Part shown: positions 1-6,988 of the stretch, in pieces | How the letters are laid out: the number at the start of each line of letters is the position of its first letter | Position numbering within the stretch: the first letter of the stretch is position 1 | From: Pavlovales sp. CCMP2436 | Lineage: Eukaryota; Haptophyta; Pavlovophyceae; Pavlovales | Reading direction: 5' to 3' | NCBI GenBank assembly: GCA_026770615.1 | Contig: MU631567.1 | Coordinates: forward strand, 84,250-97,425 | DNA: 13,176 nucleotides | Made by a program: the position numbers and the translations under genes | The notes under the pieces: model-generated | Seen by the model: the letters and a program-made list of their open reading frames with translations, nothing else | Told to the model about the DNA's origin: nothing | Databases searched by the model: none

Positions 1-105
1 AGCGCTGCGTCGCCCATTGCCTGCTGCGTGCCTTAGTCGGCTGCGCTGGCTTGGGCGCCACCGCGCTTGCCGATGGATCTCCGGTAGTGTGCCCGGGCAA
101 GGGGC

Positions 106-106
<1 letters not shown>
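1..106 (-). repeat. Dispersed repeat fragment, cut by window start
   Basis: The reverse complement of this stretch matches 10755-10859 almost base for base, and its first 50 or so bases also match 10458-10506. It is part of the composite repeat family seen at 10373-10918. It begins at the window edge, so the element probably continues outside. It ends exactly where the TA microsatellite starts. Confidence 0.85.

Positions 107-150
<44 letters not shown>
107..150. repeat. TA dinucleotide microsatellite
   Basis: This is an almost uninterrupted run of TA repeats with one TG interruption near 139-140. It directly abuts the end of the dispersed repeat, so it may be the tail or expansion point of that element. 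Confidence 0.95.
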
Positions 151-211
151 CGTATGTAACTATGTAAATGTATGCTGAGCCGCTAATGTACATGTAAGCA
201 TATAGTATATA

Positions 212-377
212 CAGGGGATTGCGGGCAATAAGAACGGCGGGTTTTGAGGCCGAGGCTGAGTTTCTTAGCAAGTTATATACAAACAATGGTTAAATTTTGG
301 TTAAAATTAGGATTGAAGGGCTTAAAACGAAGCTCAGTTTCTTAACACGACGGTTTCTTATTGCCCGCGATCCCCTG
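212..377 (+). mobile_element. Small palindromic element with TA target duplication, copy 1
   Basis: The ends are inverted repeats of about 24 bases: the left end starts CAGGGGATTGCGGGCAATAA and the right end is its near-perfect inverse. Each end is flanked by TA (210-211 and 378-379). The element is 166 bp and has no coding capacity, so it would depend on a transposase encoded elsewhere. TA duplications are typical of Tc1/mariner-type (Stowaway-like) MITEs; that class assignment is inferred from the duplication alone. Internally it carries an inner 17-base motif twice (252-268 and 329-345). A diverged copy in the same orientation lies at 2276-2442. Confidence 0.85.
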
Positions 378-455
378 TACGTCCGTCCGTAAGTATTTTC
401 AAATGTAATATCGGCGAATAACCCTACACGCGCCGAGGACACGTTTCAGCTCGGG

Positions 456-1565
456 ATGCGTTCCCACTACGGCGAGGACCACTGCGAGGCTGCGCGGCTC
501 TTCCGAATCGCGGCCGACCTGGGCCATGCCAAGGAGCAAGCTCTCCTCGGGGAATGCCACGGCGATGGCCGGGGTGTGTCTCAGGACCACGCCATGGCCG
601 CTCGCTACTCGCTGACCAAGGCTCGCTAGGCCGCTCACTACCGCCTCGCCGCTGAAGAAGGCCTCGCTGAGGCGCAAAGTAGCCTAGCGATTTGCTACTC
701 TGCTGGCAAGGGTGTACCTCGGCATCTCGGAAGTAGCGCGGCTCGCTACTTCCGACTCGCCGCCGACCAGGGCAATGTTCACGCGCAGTGTAACTACGCG
801 ACGGCCTGCCTCCACGGCCACGGAGTACCACAAGACCACGAGGAGGGTGCTCGCTACTACCGCCTCGCCGCCGACCAGGGCCATGCTTTTGCGCAGTGCT
901 ACTACGCGACGGCTTGCATCCACGGCCACGGAGTACCACAAGACGACGAGGAGGGTGCTCGCTACTACCACCTCGCTGCCAACCAGGGCCTTGCTCAGGC
1001 GCAGAGTCACATAGGGATGGGCTACTCTTTTGGCCACGGAGTACCATAAGACCACGAGGAGGGTGCTCGCTACGACCGCCTCGCCGCCGACCAGGGCAAT
1101 GCTATGGGGCAGTGCAACTACGCGATGGCCTGCCTCCACGGTCTGGGAGTCCCTCAAGACCATGGCGAGGGTTTTCGTTTCCACCGCCTCGTCGCCGACC
1201 AGTGCTATGTTCCCTCGATGCTGGCACTCAGTGCAATCCTTGTGGACGATCAGGACGTCCCCGTCGACGAGCGCACGCTGGAGCCCGCACTTGCAGGTGT
1301 ACGCGCCGGAGCAAAGCTTCTCGAGCGCGTAGTGCAGAGCGAGGAGGCTGACGACGCGCCCCATCGCCTTCAGGCGCTCGAGCTTTTGCGCAGCCACGCC
1401 GACAAGCGCGAGGTTGTCTCAGTGTGCTGCATCGGCTGCGGGGTGAACTAAGGACTGAAGCAGTGCACGCGATGCCACGTGGCGCGCTTCTGCGGCAGCG
1501 CGTGCATAAGGCTGTCGTGGCGGGCGCACAGGCAGTACTGCGCGCACTGGGCGGAGGAGGAGTGA
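456..1565 (+). pseudogene. Sel1-like repeat protein with C-terminal MYND zinc finger, three in-frame stops
   Basis: One reading frame runs without frameshift from 393 to a TGA at 1563-1565; 456 is the first ATG. It encodes about seven Sel1-like repeats of about 36 residues with the usual pattern (small residue, G-x-G-V, then A-R-Y-Y-R-L-A-A-D-Q-G). These helical repeats generally mediate protein-protein contacts. A linker follows, then a MYND-type finger encoded at about 1427-1535 (C-x2-C, then C-T-R-C, F-C-G-S-A-C, W-R-A-H and a final C). MYND fingers usually bind proline-rich peptides. The frame is broken by TAG at 627-629, TAA at 1047-1049 and TAA at 1449-1451, the last inside the finger. 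The TAA at 1047 sits where three sister repeats have CAA. Either this is a decaying gene or TAA/TAG are read as sense. The TA element ends 78 bases upstream of the ATG, so the 5' end may be displaced. Confidence 0.8.
771..1202 (+). repeat. 108-bp tandem repeats inside the Sel1 gene
   Basis: Four consecutive units start at 771, 879, 987 and 1095 and keep exactly 108 bases (36 codons) between them. They are still clearly alike at the DNA level, so these Sel1 repeats arose by fairly recent in-frame tandem duplication. The first two units are the most alike; the fourth is the most diverged toward its end. Confidence 0.85.
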
Positions 1566-2273
1566 AGCGAGCGAGTCGCCGCACCGCTCTGTGCGTGCTT
1601 CGAATTGCACGGCTGCAGATGGGTGGCCGCAGTTGTACCACTTACTTGACACGCATGTCGTAGCATGGCACGCAGATGCGCTTGGTTAGTTAGTTAATCG
1701 TTAAAAAAAGCAATCAGCATGCCCCTTCAACACACCCGCAAACGCCGGCTACGGGGTAGGGCCGGCCGGGGCTAATGATAGCTAGGGAGGTGGCTTTCAT
1801 GATATCTGCAGTGCCGGAGGGGGCGCTCGAAGCCCCCCTGAGCAATAATTCGCCTTTATGAAAATATGGCCGCCCTGTGTGTATGCTAGACTAGCAGCCA
1901 CACGGCGGTGACGCGGCCGGCCCAGCCGCGGCGCCTGTCAGTGAGTGATATAGGAGGGATGCGACCCCCGTTTGATGCACCTGAATGCAATCCCCAAGTC
2001 CCGCGAGCAGGCTGGACGACATGCTATAGCAGCGTGGCATACATCGTCTTTCATGCCAGTTTGAAAACATCGAAAATCTCGGAGCTACTCCGTTGAGGAG
2101 GGTCATGCCACTTTAAAAACATTTATAAGGCGGAAGGTCTGGTCAACCGTAGCGAGGAAGAGCGCAAGGGCAGTGAATCCCGTGAGGCGGTGAATAAATA
2201 AGTGCGTTCTAAATCGTCCAAAGCGCCCGCGCAATAATAATATATCTGAAAAGCTTGCGAGCTATAAAACCAA
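1566..2273. other. Non-coding stretch between the Sel1 pseudogene and the second TA element
   Basis: No reading frame here has convincing codon use. The contents are GC-rich up to about 1950 and AT-rich after that. Two structures are visible: a small GGGGGC/GCCCCC stem at 1819-1837 and a longer imperfect palindrome at 1870-1908. Two near-identical 19-base phrases (CATGCCA-TTT-AAAACAT type) occur at about 2052 and 2105. Confidence 0.6.
1870..1908. other. Imperfect 39-base palindrome
   Basis: Three stem blocks pair around a single-base centre: CCGCC with GGCGG, GTGTG with CACAC, and TGCTAG with CTAGCA. A two-base bulge and one two-base mismatch separate them. It could be a DNA cruciform, an RNA hairpin or the core of an old palindromic mobile element; nothing here decides which. 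Confidence 0.6.
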
Positions 2274-2275
2274 TA

Positions 2276-2442
2276 CATGGGATCGCGGGCAATAATAACG
2301 GCAAATTTGAGGCTGAGGCTCCGTTTCTTAGCAGAATACATACAAAAAATGGTTAGACTTTGCTTCAAATACTAATGAAGGGCACACAAAAACGAGGCTC
2401 AGTTTCATAACGTTAGGGTTTCTTATTGCCCGCGATCCCCTG
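2276..2442 (+). mobile_element. Small palindromic element with TA target duplication, copy 2
   Basis: This is a diverged copy of 212-377 in the same orientation, 167 bp long. The left end reads CATGGGATCGCGGGCAATAA and the right end is its inverse. TA flanks it at 2274-2275 and 2443-2444. The inner motif recurs at 2315-2331 and 2394-2410. The two copies differ at many internal positions while the ends are well kept, which suggests old insertions or a family under selection at its ends. It has no coding capacity. Confidence 0.85.
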
Positions 2443-2444
2443 TA

Positions 2445-2998
2445 CATCACCCACGCTGGGTCCCGGGAGCCTTGTATATGGTAATACACCCGACAAAATT
2501 TGACCGGTGGACAGAATGACCAAAGATCTGCAAGGAAATAAGACCTTCACATAGGCGTCCTTCATGCTGATGTTTTCTTAATTTTTCTGCAGTGGGTTAA
2601 CCAAGTCATAATGGGCCAACAGGAAGTCGCATCGTCAATCTAATTTATTCCTGGCCATCCCCAAAACTTGGCGTCCATGGCAATATGCGATGATCCTGGG
2701 TGTCCAACGCGCGGTGCGTCGGCTACATCGTGCCAAACGCAGCCTATATATATTGAATAGGCCAAAAAGCTGGTGAAAGAGGCGCACAGGGGTCTAGCCG
2801 TATGCGATGATCAATCGGTCTGGTTGCTCGCCTGCTAGAAGTTGACGGGCATATTAAAATTGACTATAGAATACAGAAAACAAATAAAACATGTTGGTTT
2901 CGAAGTTCGGCGGTATGCTATATTAATTAAGGGGGGTTCGGGCTGGCGGTCCGTTTTAAGTTCAAGTCAGGCTGATCTTAGCGCTCCGACGCAGGCTC
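2445..2998. other. Non-coding stretch
   Basis: I see no supported gene, intron signal or repeat here. Short reading frames exist but have no codon bias, and one at the right side simply runs into the adjacent mobile element. Confidence 0.5.
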
Positions 2999-3006
2999 CT
3001 ACGTGC

Positions 3007-3161
3007 CCGGCTCTTAGAAAAGGCGTAACGTACGGGGATTATCCGCGGTATCCGTGGGGCCCCGTGGGCCCCCGGGCTATGTGACAAGTTAGTTATATGT
3101 TAGTCACATAGGCGCCTCCGGCGGGGCCCCCGGGGGCCCTGCGGGGCTTTCTAAGAGCCGG
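3007..3161 (+). mobile_element. 155-bp MITE with 8-bp target duplication, copy A
   Basis: The ends are perfect 14-base inverted repeats (CCGGCTCTTAGAAA and its inverse). The flanks are a perfect 8-base direct repeat, CTACGTGC, at 2999-3006 and 3162-3169. The element is 155 bp with no coding capacity. Its centre holds a perfect 9-base inverted repeat (CTATGTGAC at 3077-3085, GTCACATAG at 3103-3111), and very GC-rich blocks lie between the centre and each end. It differs from the inverted copy at 4235-4389 by only about two bases. Eight-base duplications fit the hAT superfamily best, with Merlin or P-like elements as alternatives. Confidence 0.93.
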
Positions 3162-3275
3162 CTACGTGCTACACCGAAGTGGGGAGCTGGTAAAAGTGGT
3201 AAATGATGAGGAAGCCTAAAACAAAGCGCTGGAGTCGCTGCGCAACGCGGGGCCGCCCGACAGTGCGCAAGCAAG

Positions 3276-3867
3276 CGAGTCCATTGGTGATCCCACCGGT
3301 GACGTATCGCTGGGAAGCGATGGGGTTTTGAATGTTGAGAACTCGTTTGCGCGTGCAGGACGCGGGCCGCAGCGCGGGGGCGCGGTGGAAGGACTGGTTG
3401 AAGAGGGGAGCCGAAGGAGCCGAGACGTCGAGCGCGAGCGAGTCCACTTGATGGCGGGTTTGGGTTTTGAATGCCGTGATTTTGTTCGTGCGTGCAGAGC
3501 GCGGGCCGCCGCGCGAGGGCGCGGTGGAAGGACTAGTTGAAGAAGGAGCCGAAGGAGCCAAACCAGGCAACGCAAGGCCGTCCGGCCGAGCGCGAGTGAG
3601 CGAGTTCATTGGTGGTCTCACCGTCGGCGTGTCGCTAGGAAGCGACGGGGTTTTGAATGCCGTGACCTCGGTCGCGCGTGCGGGGCGCGGGCTGCAGCGC
3701 GGGGGCGCGTTGGAGGAACTGGTTGAAGAAGGAGCTGAAGGAGCCGAGACTTCGAGCGCGAGCGAGTCCGCTTGATGGCGGGTATGTGTTTGGAATGCAA
3801 TGAACTTGTTCGCGCGCGCATGGCGCGAGCAACTGCGCGGAGGCGCGGTGGATGAGGTAGTAGATGA
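3276..3867 (+). repeat. Tandem array of about 162-bp units
   Basis: Four units start near 3276, 3439, 3601 and 3763. Units 1 and 3 resemble each other more than they resemble 2 and 4, so there is a higher-order period of about 325 bp. The unit length is 54 codons, and the minus strand stays open from 3927 to 3169, where it would encode 54-residue repeats rich in Ser, Ala and Pro. The plus strand is also open over much of the array, so openness alone proves little. The last unit has a different end, and this terminal form reappears inverted at 13016-13176. It may be a coding minisatellite, an exon array or a satellite; I cannot choose from one locus. Confidence 0.8.
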
Positions 3868-3913
3868 AGCGTTCGTGATGGAGGTGGCCGATTGCAGTGC
3901 GTACAACAACTTT

Positions 3914-3940
3914 GCGAGGCAGCCCATCGGGCTGCCTCGC
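3914..3940. other. Perfect 12-bp stem, 3-base loop hairpin
   Basis: GCGAGGCAGCCC pairs perfectly with GGGCTGCCTCGC around the loop ATC. It lies just after the 162-bp array. In bacteria this would look like a terminator stem, but no T-run follows and the context is eukaryotic. An array-border palindrome or an RNA hairpin are possible explanations. Confidence 0.75.
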
Positions 3941-4005
3941 GAGCGGGCGCGCGATCCGGCCGTTTCAGGATGGCGAAGAAATTATTTTTGATATATCTTT
4001 ATATT

Positions 4006-4110
4006 AGCGGCTCAGCATGGTTCAACAGGTGTTGTTCAGTCACTGGCTTGGTCGACGTCAGGCTGAGATCAAGCGATCGACCCAAACCCTCATGCATCAG
4101 CACTCACACC
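4006..4110 (+). repeat. 105-bp dispersed repeat, copy 1
   Basis: It is about 90 percent identical, without gaps, to 10571-10675 in the same orientation. In the other copy this segment directly follows the long inverted repeat at 10373-10568; here that neighbour is missing. A shorter piece (the first 20 or so bases) recurs near 10937-10957. The right border here runs into a 10-bp imperfect hairpin at 4101-4124. Confidence 0.85.
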
Positions 4111-4182
4111 AAAGGGTGCGAGTGTGTGCGCCCCGGCCCCTACGCCCCGCTTCGGCCGCGCCTCGGCCGCCGCAGCCCTGCC

Positions 4183-4768
4183 ATGGCGGCCGCAGGGAGC
4201 AGCATCGTCTTCGTAGCCTTGGTAGCCTTGAGCGCCGGCTCTTAGAAAGCCCCGCAGGGCCCCCGGGGGCCCCGCTGGAGGCGCCTATGTGACTAACATA
4301 TAAATAACTTGTCACATAGCCCGGGGGCCCACGGGGCCCCACGGATACCGCGGATAATCCCCGTACGTTACGCCTTTTCTAAGAGCCGGCTTGAGCGGCG
4401 TCTCTGTGTGCGGCCCGCCGCCGTGTGCAGCAGTGCCCACCGCAGCGCGCGATGCACATCCACTTGAGGACCCAAGCGGGACGGATGGTCGAGAGGTGCC
4501 AGCGAGTACCTCAAGGGGACAGCATCGCGACGTTACGAGCGCGCATACTGTGGCGGCCGCAGGAAGCATCGTCGTCGTAGCCTTGGTAGCCTTGAGCGGC
4601 GTCTCCGCGTGCAGCCCGCCGCCGCGCGCAGCAGCGCCTACCGCAGCGCGCGACGCACATACACTTGAGGACCCGAGCGAGACGGGTGGTCGAGAGGTGC
4701 CAGCGAGTACCTCGAGTGGACAGCATCGCGTCACTGCGAGCGCGCACACTGCGGTGGCCACAGAAAGC
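4183..4768 (+). repeat. 201-bp tandem repeat pair, first unit split by the MITE
   Basis: Unit 1 starts near 4183, unit 2 near 4550 and a third partial unit near 4751. Counting without the inserted element and its duplicated target, units 1 and 2 are 204 and 201 bp long. The insertion is in unit 1 only, so it came after the duplication, or unit 2 was copied before it. Confidence 0.8.
4235..4389 (-). mobile_element. 155-bp MITE with 8-bp target duplication, copy B
   Basis: This is the inverted copy of 3007-3161, of the same length and with about two substitutions. The 14-base terminal inverted repeats are intact, and the 8-base target duplication CTTGAGCG is perfect at 4227-4234 and 4390-4397. 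The uninterrupted target survives in the neighbouring repeat unit (about 4592-4599), which shows the state before insertion. High identity and clean duplications indicate recent movement. Confidence 0.93.
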
Positions 4769-4882
4769 ACATTGCAGAGCCAATTCCTATCATTGAGTGC
4801 ATTTATTGCGCACAAATACGAGAATGTGTCGCAGGGCGGCCGAGGGTCGAGGGGGTCGCAAAGGTTTTGGGCGCCAATGTGA

Positions 4883-5933
4883 GCTCGCAAGATGAAAATG
4901 GCGCAAGCGCAGCTGGCGAAAACCGCCAACCGGAGCTAACCGCCAAACCGCTCGAAGGCTCGGAATCCTATTGGGCTTAAAATTGTAATGAAATATTAAT
5001 GAACAGAGACCAGCAGATCTACCAAGGCCGCCCCTTCCTCTCGGTGGCACTGCCCTATCGATCGCTCGATCTCTCGCAACGGAATTCGCAGCAGGAAGTA
5101 GGAGCGGGCAGCCCCAGTGGCTTTCCCGCTTTGAAACCCGACAGCAGTCCAAGAGAAGGCGGATAAAGACATTGGTACGCTGACCGATCCGACATCCCTG
5201 ATAGTTAAAGGTGACCGTGATGTATAAATACTTAACTAGCGAAATAGGTCTTTATATGTATATAATTTATATTATATTATCCTGATATCTGCCAGAGCCC
5301 TCGGAATCCATCACGGACGAGAGGTGAGTTCCGAAGCCCAGGCCGTTAGGCAACACAGGTATATATATCGCGTCTTCTGGCTTGTTGTGAATTGAATAAA
5401 CATTAAATAGTCTGTCATGGGACAAATCCGGTGGTTTCACAGTGGGAGTCCGGTCATGCTTGGCAGACTCGCGTGAAATCTCGGATGCTATCGCTCGAGA
5501 CTGGGCTGGGCAGGCCACACCAGCTCACCATGCACACCACTGCCCGCTTGGTGGTACGACGCTCAACTCTTGCAGCCGACGACCAGGAAGGCTTCGCGAT
5601 CGGGCAAGCACCACCACCATCTTATTTGTCATCATATGGTCACAGCGAGTCTGGGAAGAGTGTATGCCCGTGTCCATCTGCCCGCATAATAATTTGGCAT
5701 CATCGCGCTGGCTTCTGCCGGATAGGTGAATACTGCCGTCCGACTGCGAATGCAGTCGCTACTGGAGCAATAAGTAATGCATTTTATAGCAATAAGTGAT
5801 GCACATTATATTGCGAATAGGTATACATTGGAATGACGTGCGCTAATTCGCAGCTCGCCTAGCCGCCTCGTTCTGATAACGAGGGCGGCAATCGCCTACC
5901 CCTGGTCAAGTCCCAGGCGGCAAGGGATTCAAG
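4883..5933. other. Non-coding stretch
   Basis: No supported gene. It contains an AT-rich block around 5220-5280. The minus strand is open at 5267-5518 and the plus strand at 5431-5799, but neither has the G/C third-position bias of the genes here, and I recognise no motif. A 13-base phrase (AATAAGT-ATGCA) is repeated near 5769 and 5791. Confidence 0.5.
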
Positions 5934-5980
5934 CTGGAGTCTGACTGTCCTAAAGTTGAGCTGGGATGAGTGCTGCGTTG
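5934..5980 (+). repeat. Degenerate copy of the 71-bp inverted-repeat arm
   Basis: It begins GGGATTCAAGCTG and continues GTCTGACTGTCC, then TGAG and GTGCTGCGTTG. These blocks match the left arm at 10384-10443 in order, with substitutions and small gaps. It is an old solo arm; no matching inverse arm is visible nearby. Confidence 0.6.
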
Positions 5981-6042
5981 CAGTTTGTATAGCATCAAAA
6001 TATACAGGGCGCACGCTGCTCAGGAAGAACACTCACCCACCT

Positions 6043-6059
6043 ACACACACACACACACG
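6043..6059. repeat. AC dinucleotide microsatellite
   Basis: A short AC run, followed at once by GCGTGTTGTGTG, so the pair can fold as an inverted repeat. Confidence 0.85.
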
Positions 6060-6408
6060 CGTGTTGTGTGACTGTCATGTTGAGTGACGAGGCCGGGTGT
6101 ATATCTCCGTGTGATCGATAGTGACTACACCACACGACGTTTCTCGGTTTAGCCTAGAAGCAATCTGAAGCACCAACACCGGCGCCGATGGGCAGAATTT
6201 GGATTTCTGAATTTTGATTTTGAGCTCGCGGTCAAATGTGTTAGAAGAACACGGAAAGCGTCTGTTAATCTATGTCGGAACGCTCAACCGGCCGTCAGGC
6301 GAACGCGGCCCCGCACTGCCTGCTGGGCGCTCGAGAGGCCGCCAACGGCAGATATCTCGGTGAACATCGACATCGTACCTCACTGGCATCATTTCGTTCG
6401 CTCTTCCT

Positions 6409-6811
6409 ACTGCTGGAGCCAGCTTTCGGTGCACAATGAAGAGCTGAACCGGAAGAGGTTTTCATGCTAAGTTATCAAGCTTTGAAGATGCCGATAGACG
6501 TAGAATTTGACGTGGAACAACTTCGGTAGTGCGACCCGACACCTGATTCCGAAGAAAATGCCAATAACAGGGCCTCCAAAGTAAGGGGACGTACGTTGAC
6601 TCGGATGCTGAAATACCACCCTCACTTCAGCGGCCATTTTCTTGTCTTTGCCCTTAGAATGAGGTGTCAAAGACCATGACCGAAGCTGTTCCCCGTCTAG
6701 GATTATCTTCAAGGTCACACTAATTAAATAAGACAAAACTGAATATAAGTAATTTCGAACTCCCCCGCCTAAAGGAAAGTTCGCTGTGCACCGGCGCCTG
6801 GCTCCAGCAGT
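6409..6811. mobile_element. Candidate inverted-repeat element, about 400 bp
   Basis: The ends are 27-base inverted repeats agreeing at about 22 positions: ACTGCTGGAGCCAG plus GGTGCACA on the left (6409-6435) and their inverse on the right (6785-6811). No clear target duplication is visible. The interior has a minus-strand open frame at 6467-6736 that I do not recognise and that lacks the local codon bias. It may be a non-autonomous DNA transposon that has lost its flanks, or a chance inverted repeat; the match length favours the former. Confidence 0.45.
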
Positions 6812-6988
6812 GTCCTAGCTGCCGCATCGCGGCCCATGCATGCGATGCCGACGTCTGCACGCGTTTGGGCAGGCACACGCGCGCGACCATGGCCAGGAAA
6901 TATAATTCTACTTCTACCGTATTTTCTCAGGTTCACCAGAAAATATTATGATTATCTATATAAATAAGACCGGTTTGTTAGGTATGTT

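Larger units (their letters stand above)
4183..4882 (+). pseudogene. Repetitive reading frame interrupted by a MITE
   Basis: An ATG at 4183 opens a frame with a short hydrophobic run (I-V-F-V-A-L-V-A-L-S) that could act as a signal or anchor segment. After 17 codons the frame enters the 155-bp element and stops at its TAG. If the element and one copy of its 8-base target duplication (163 bp) are discounted, the frame lines up with an open frame that ends in TGA at 4880-4882. The product would hold two 67-residue repeats and a third, partial one. The unit length (201 bp, with one 3-bp difference) is a multiple of three, which fits coding. The differences between units are mostly amino-acid changing, which argues against strong constraint. 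I do not recognise the protein. The frame is also open upstream of 4183, and the minus strand is partly open, so coding is plausible rather than shown. Confidence 0.45.

Noticed and set aside
771..1202. CRISPR-like array
   Set aside because: Units are contiguous 108-bp coding repeats without unique spacers; the tandem arrays at 3276 and 8109 likewise lack a short-repeat/spacer pattern.
684..1397. Long minus-strand open frame opposite the Sel1 gene
   Set aside because: It is a shadow of the 108-bp repeats. The plus-strand frame explains the sequence as Sel1 repeats and a MYND finger; this one shows no motif.
3914..3940. Rho-independent terminator
   Set aside because: No T-run follows and the window is eukaryotic in character.
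4312..4929. Minus-strand open frame across the 201-bp repeats
   Set aside because: It runs through the 155-bp mobile element at one end and has no recognisable motif; openness follows from the three-divisible repeat length. Not fully excluded.
5267..5799. Genes at 5267-5518 (minus) and 5431-5799 (plus)
   Set aside because: Neither shows the G/C third-position bias of the real coding regions, they overlap each other, and I recognise no motif.
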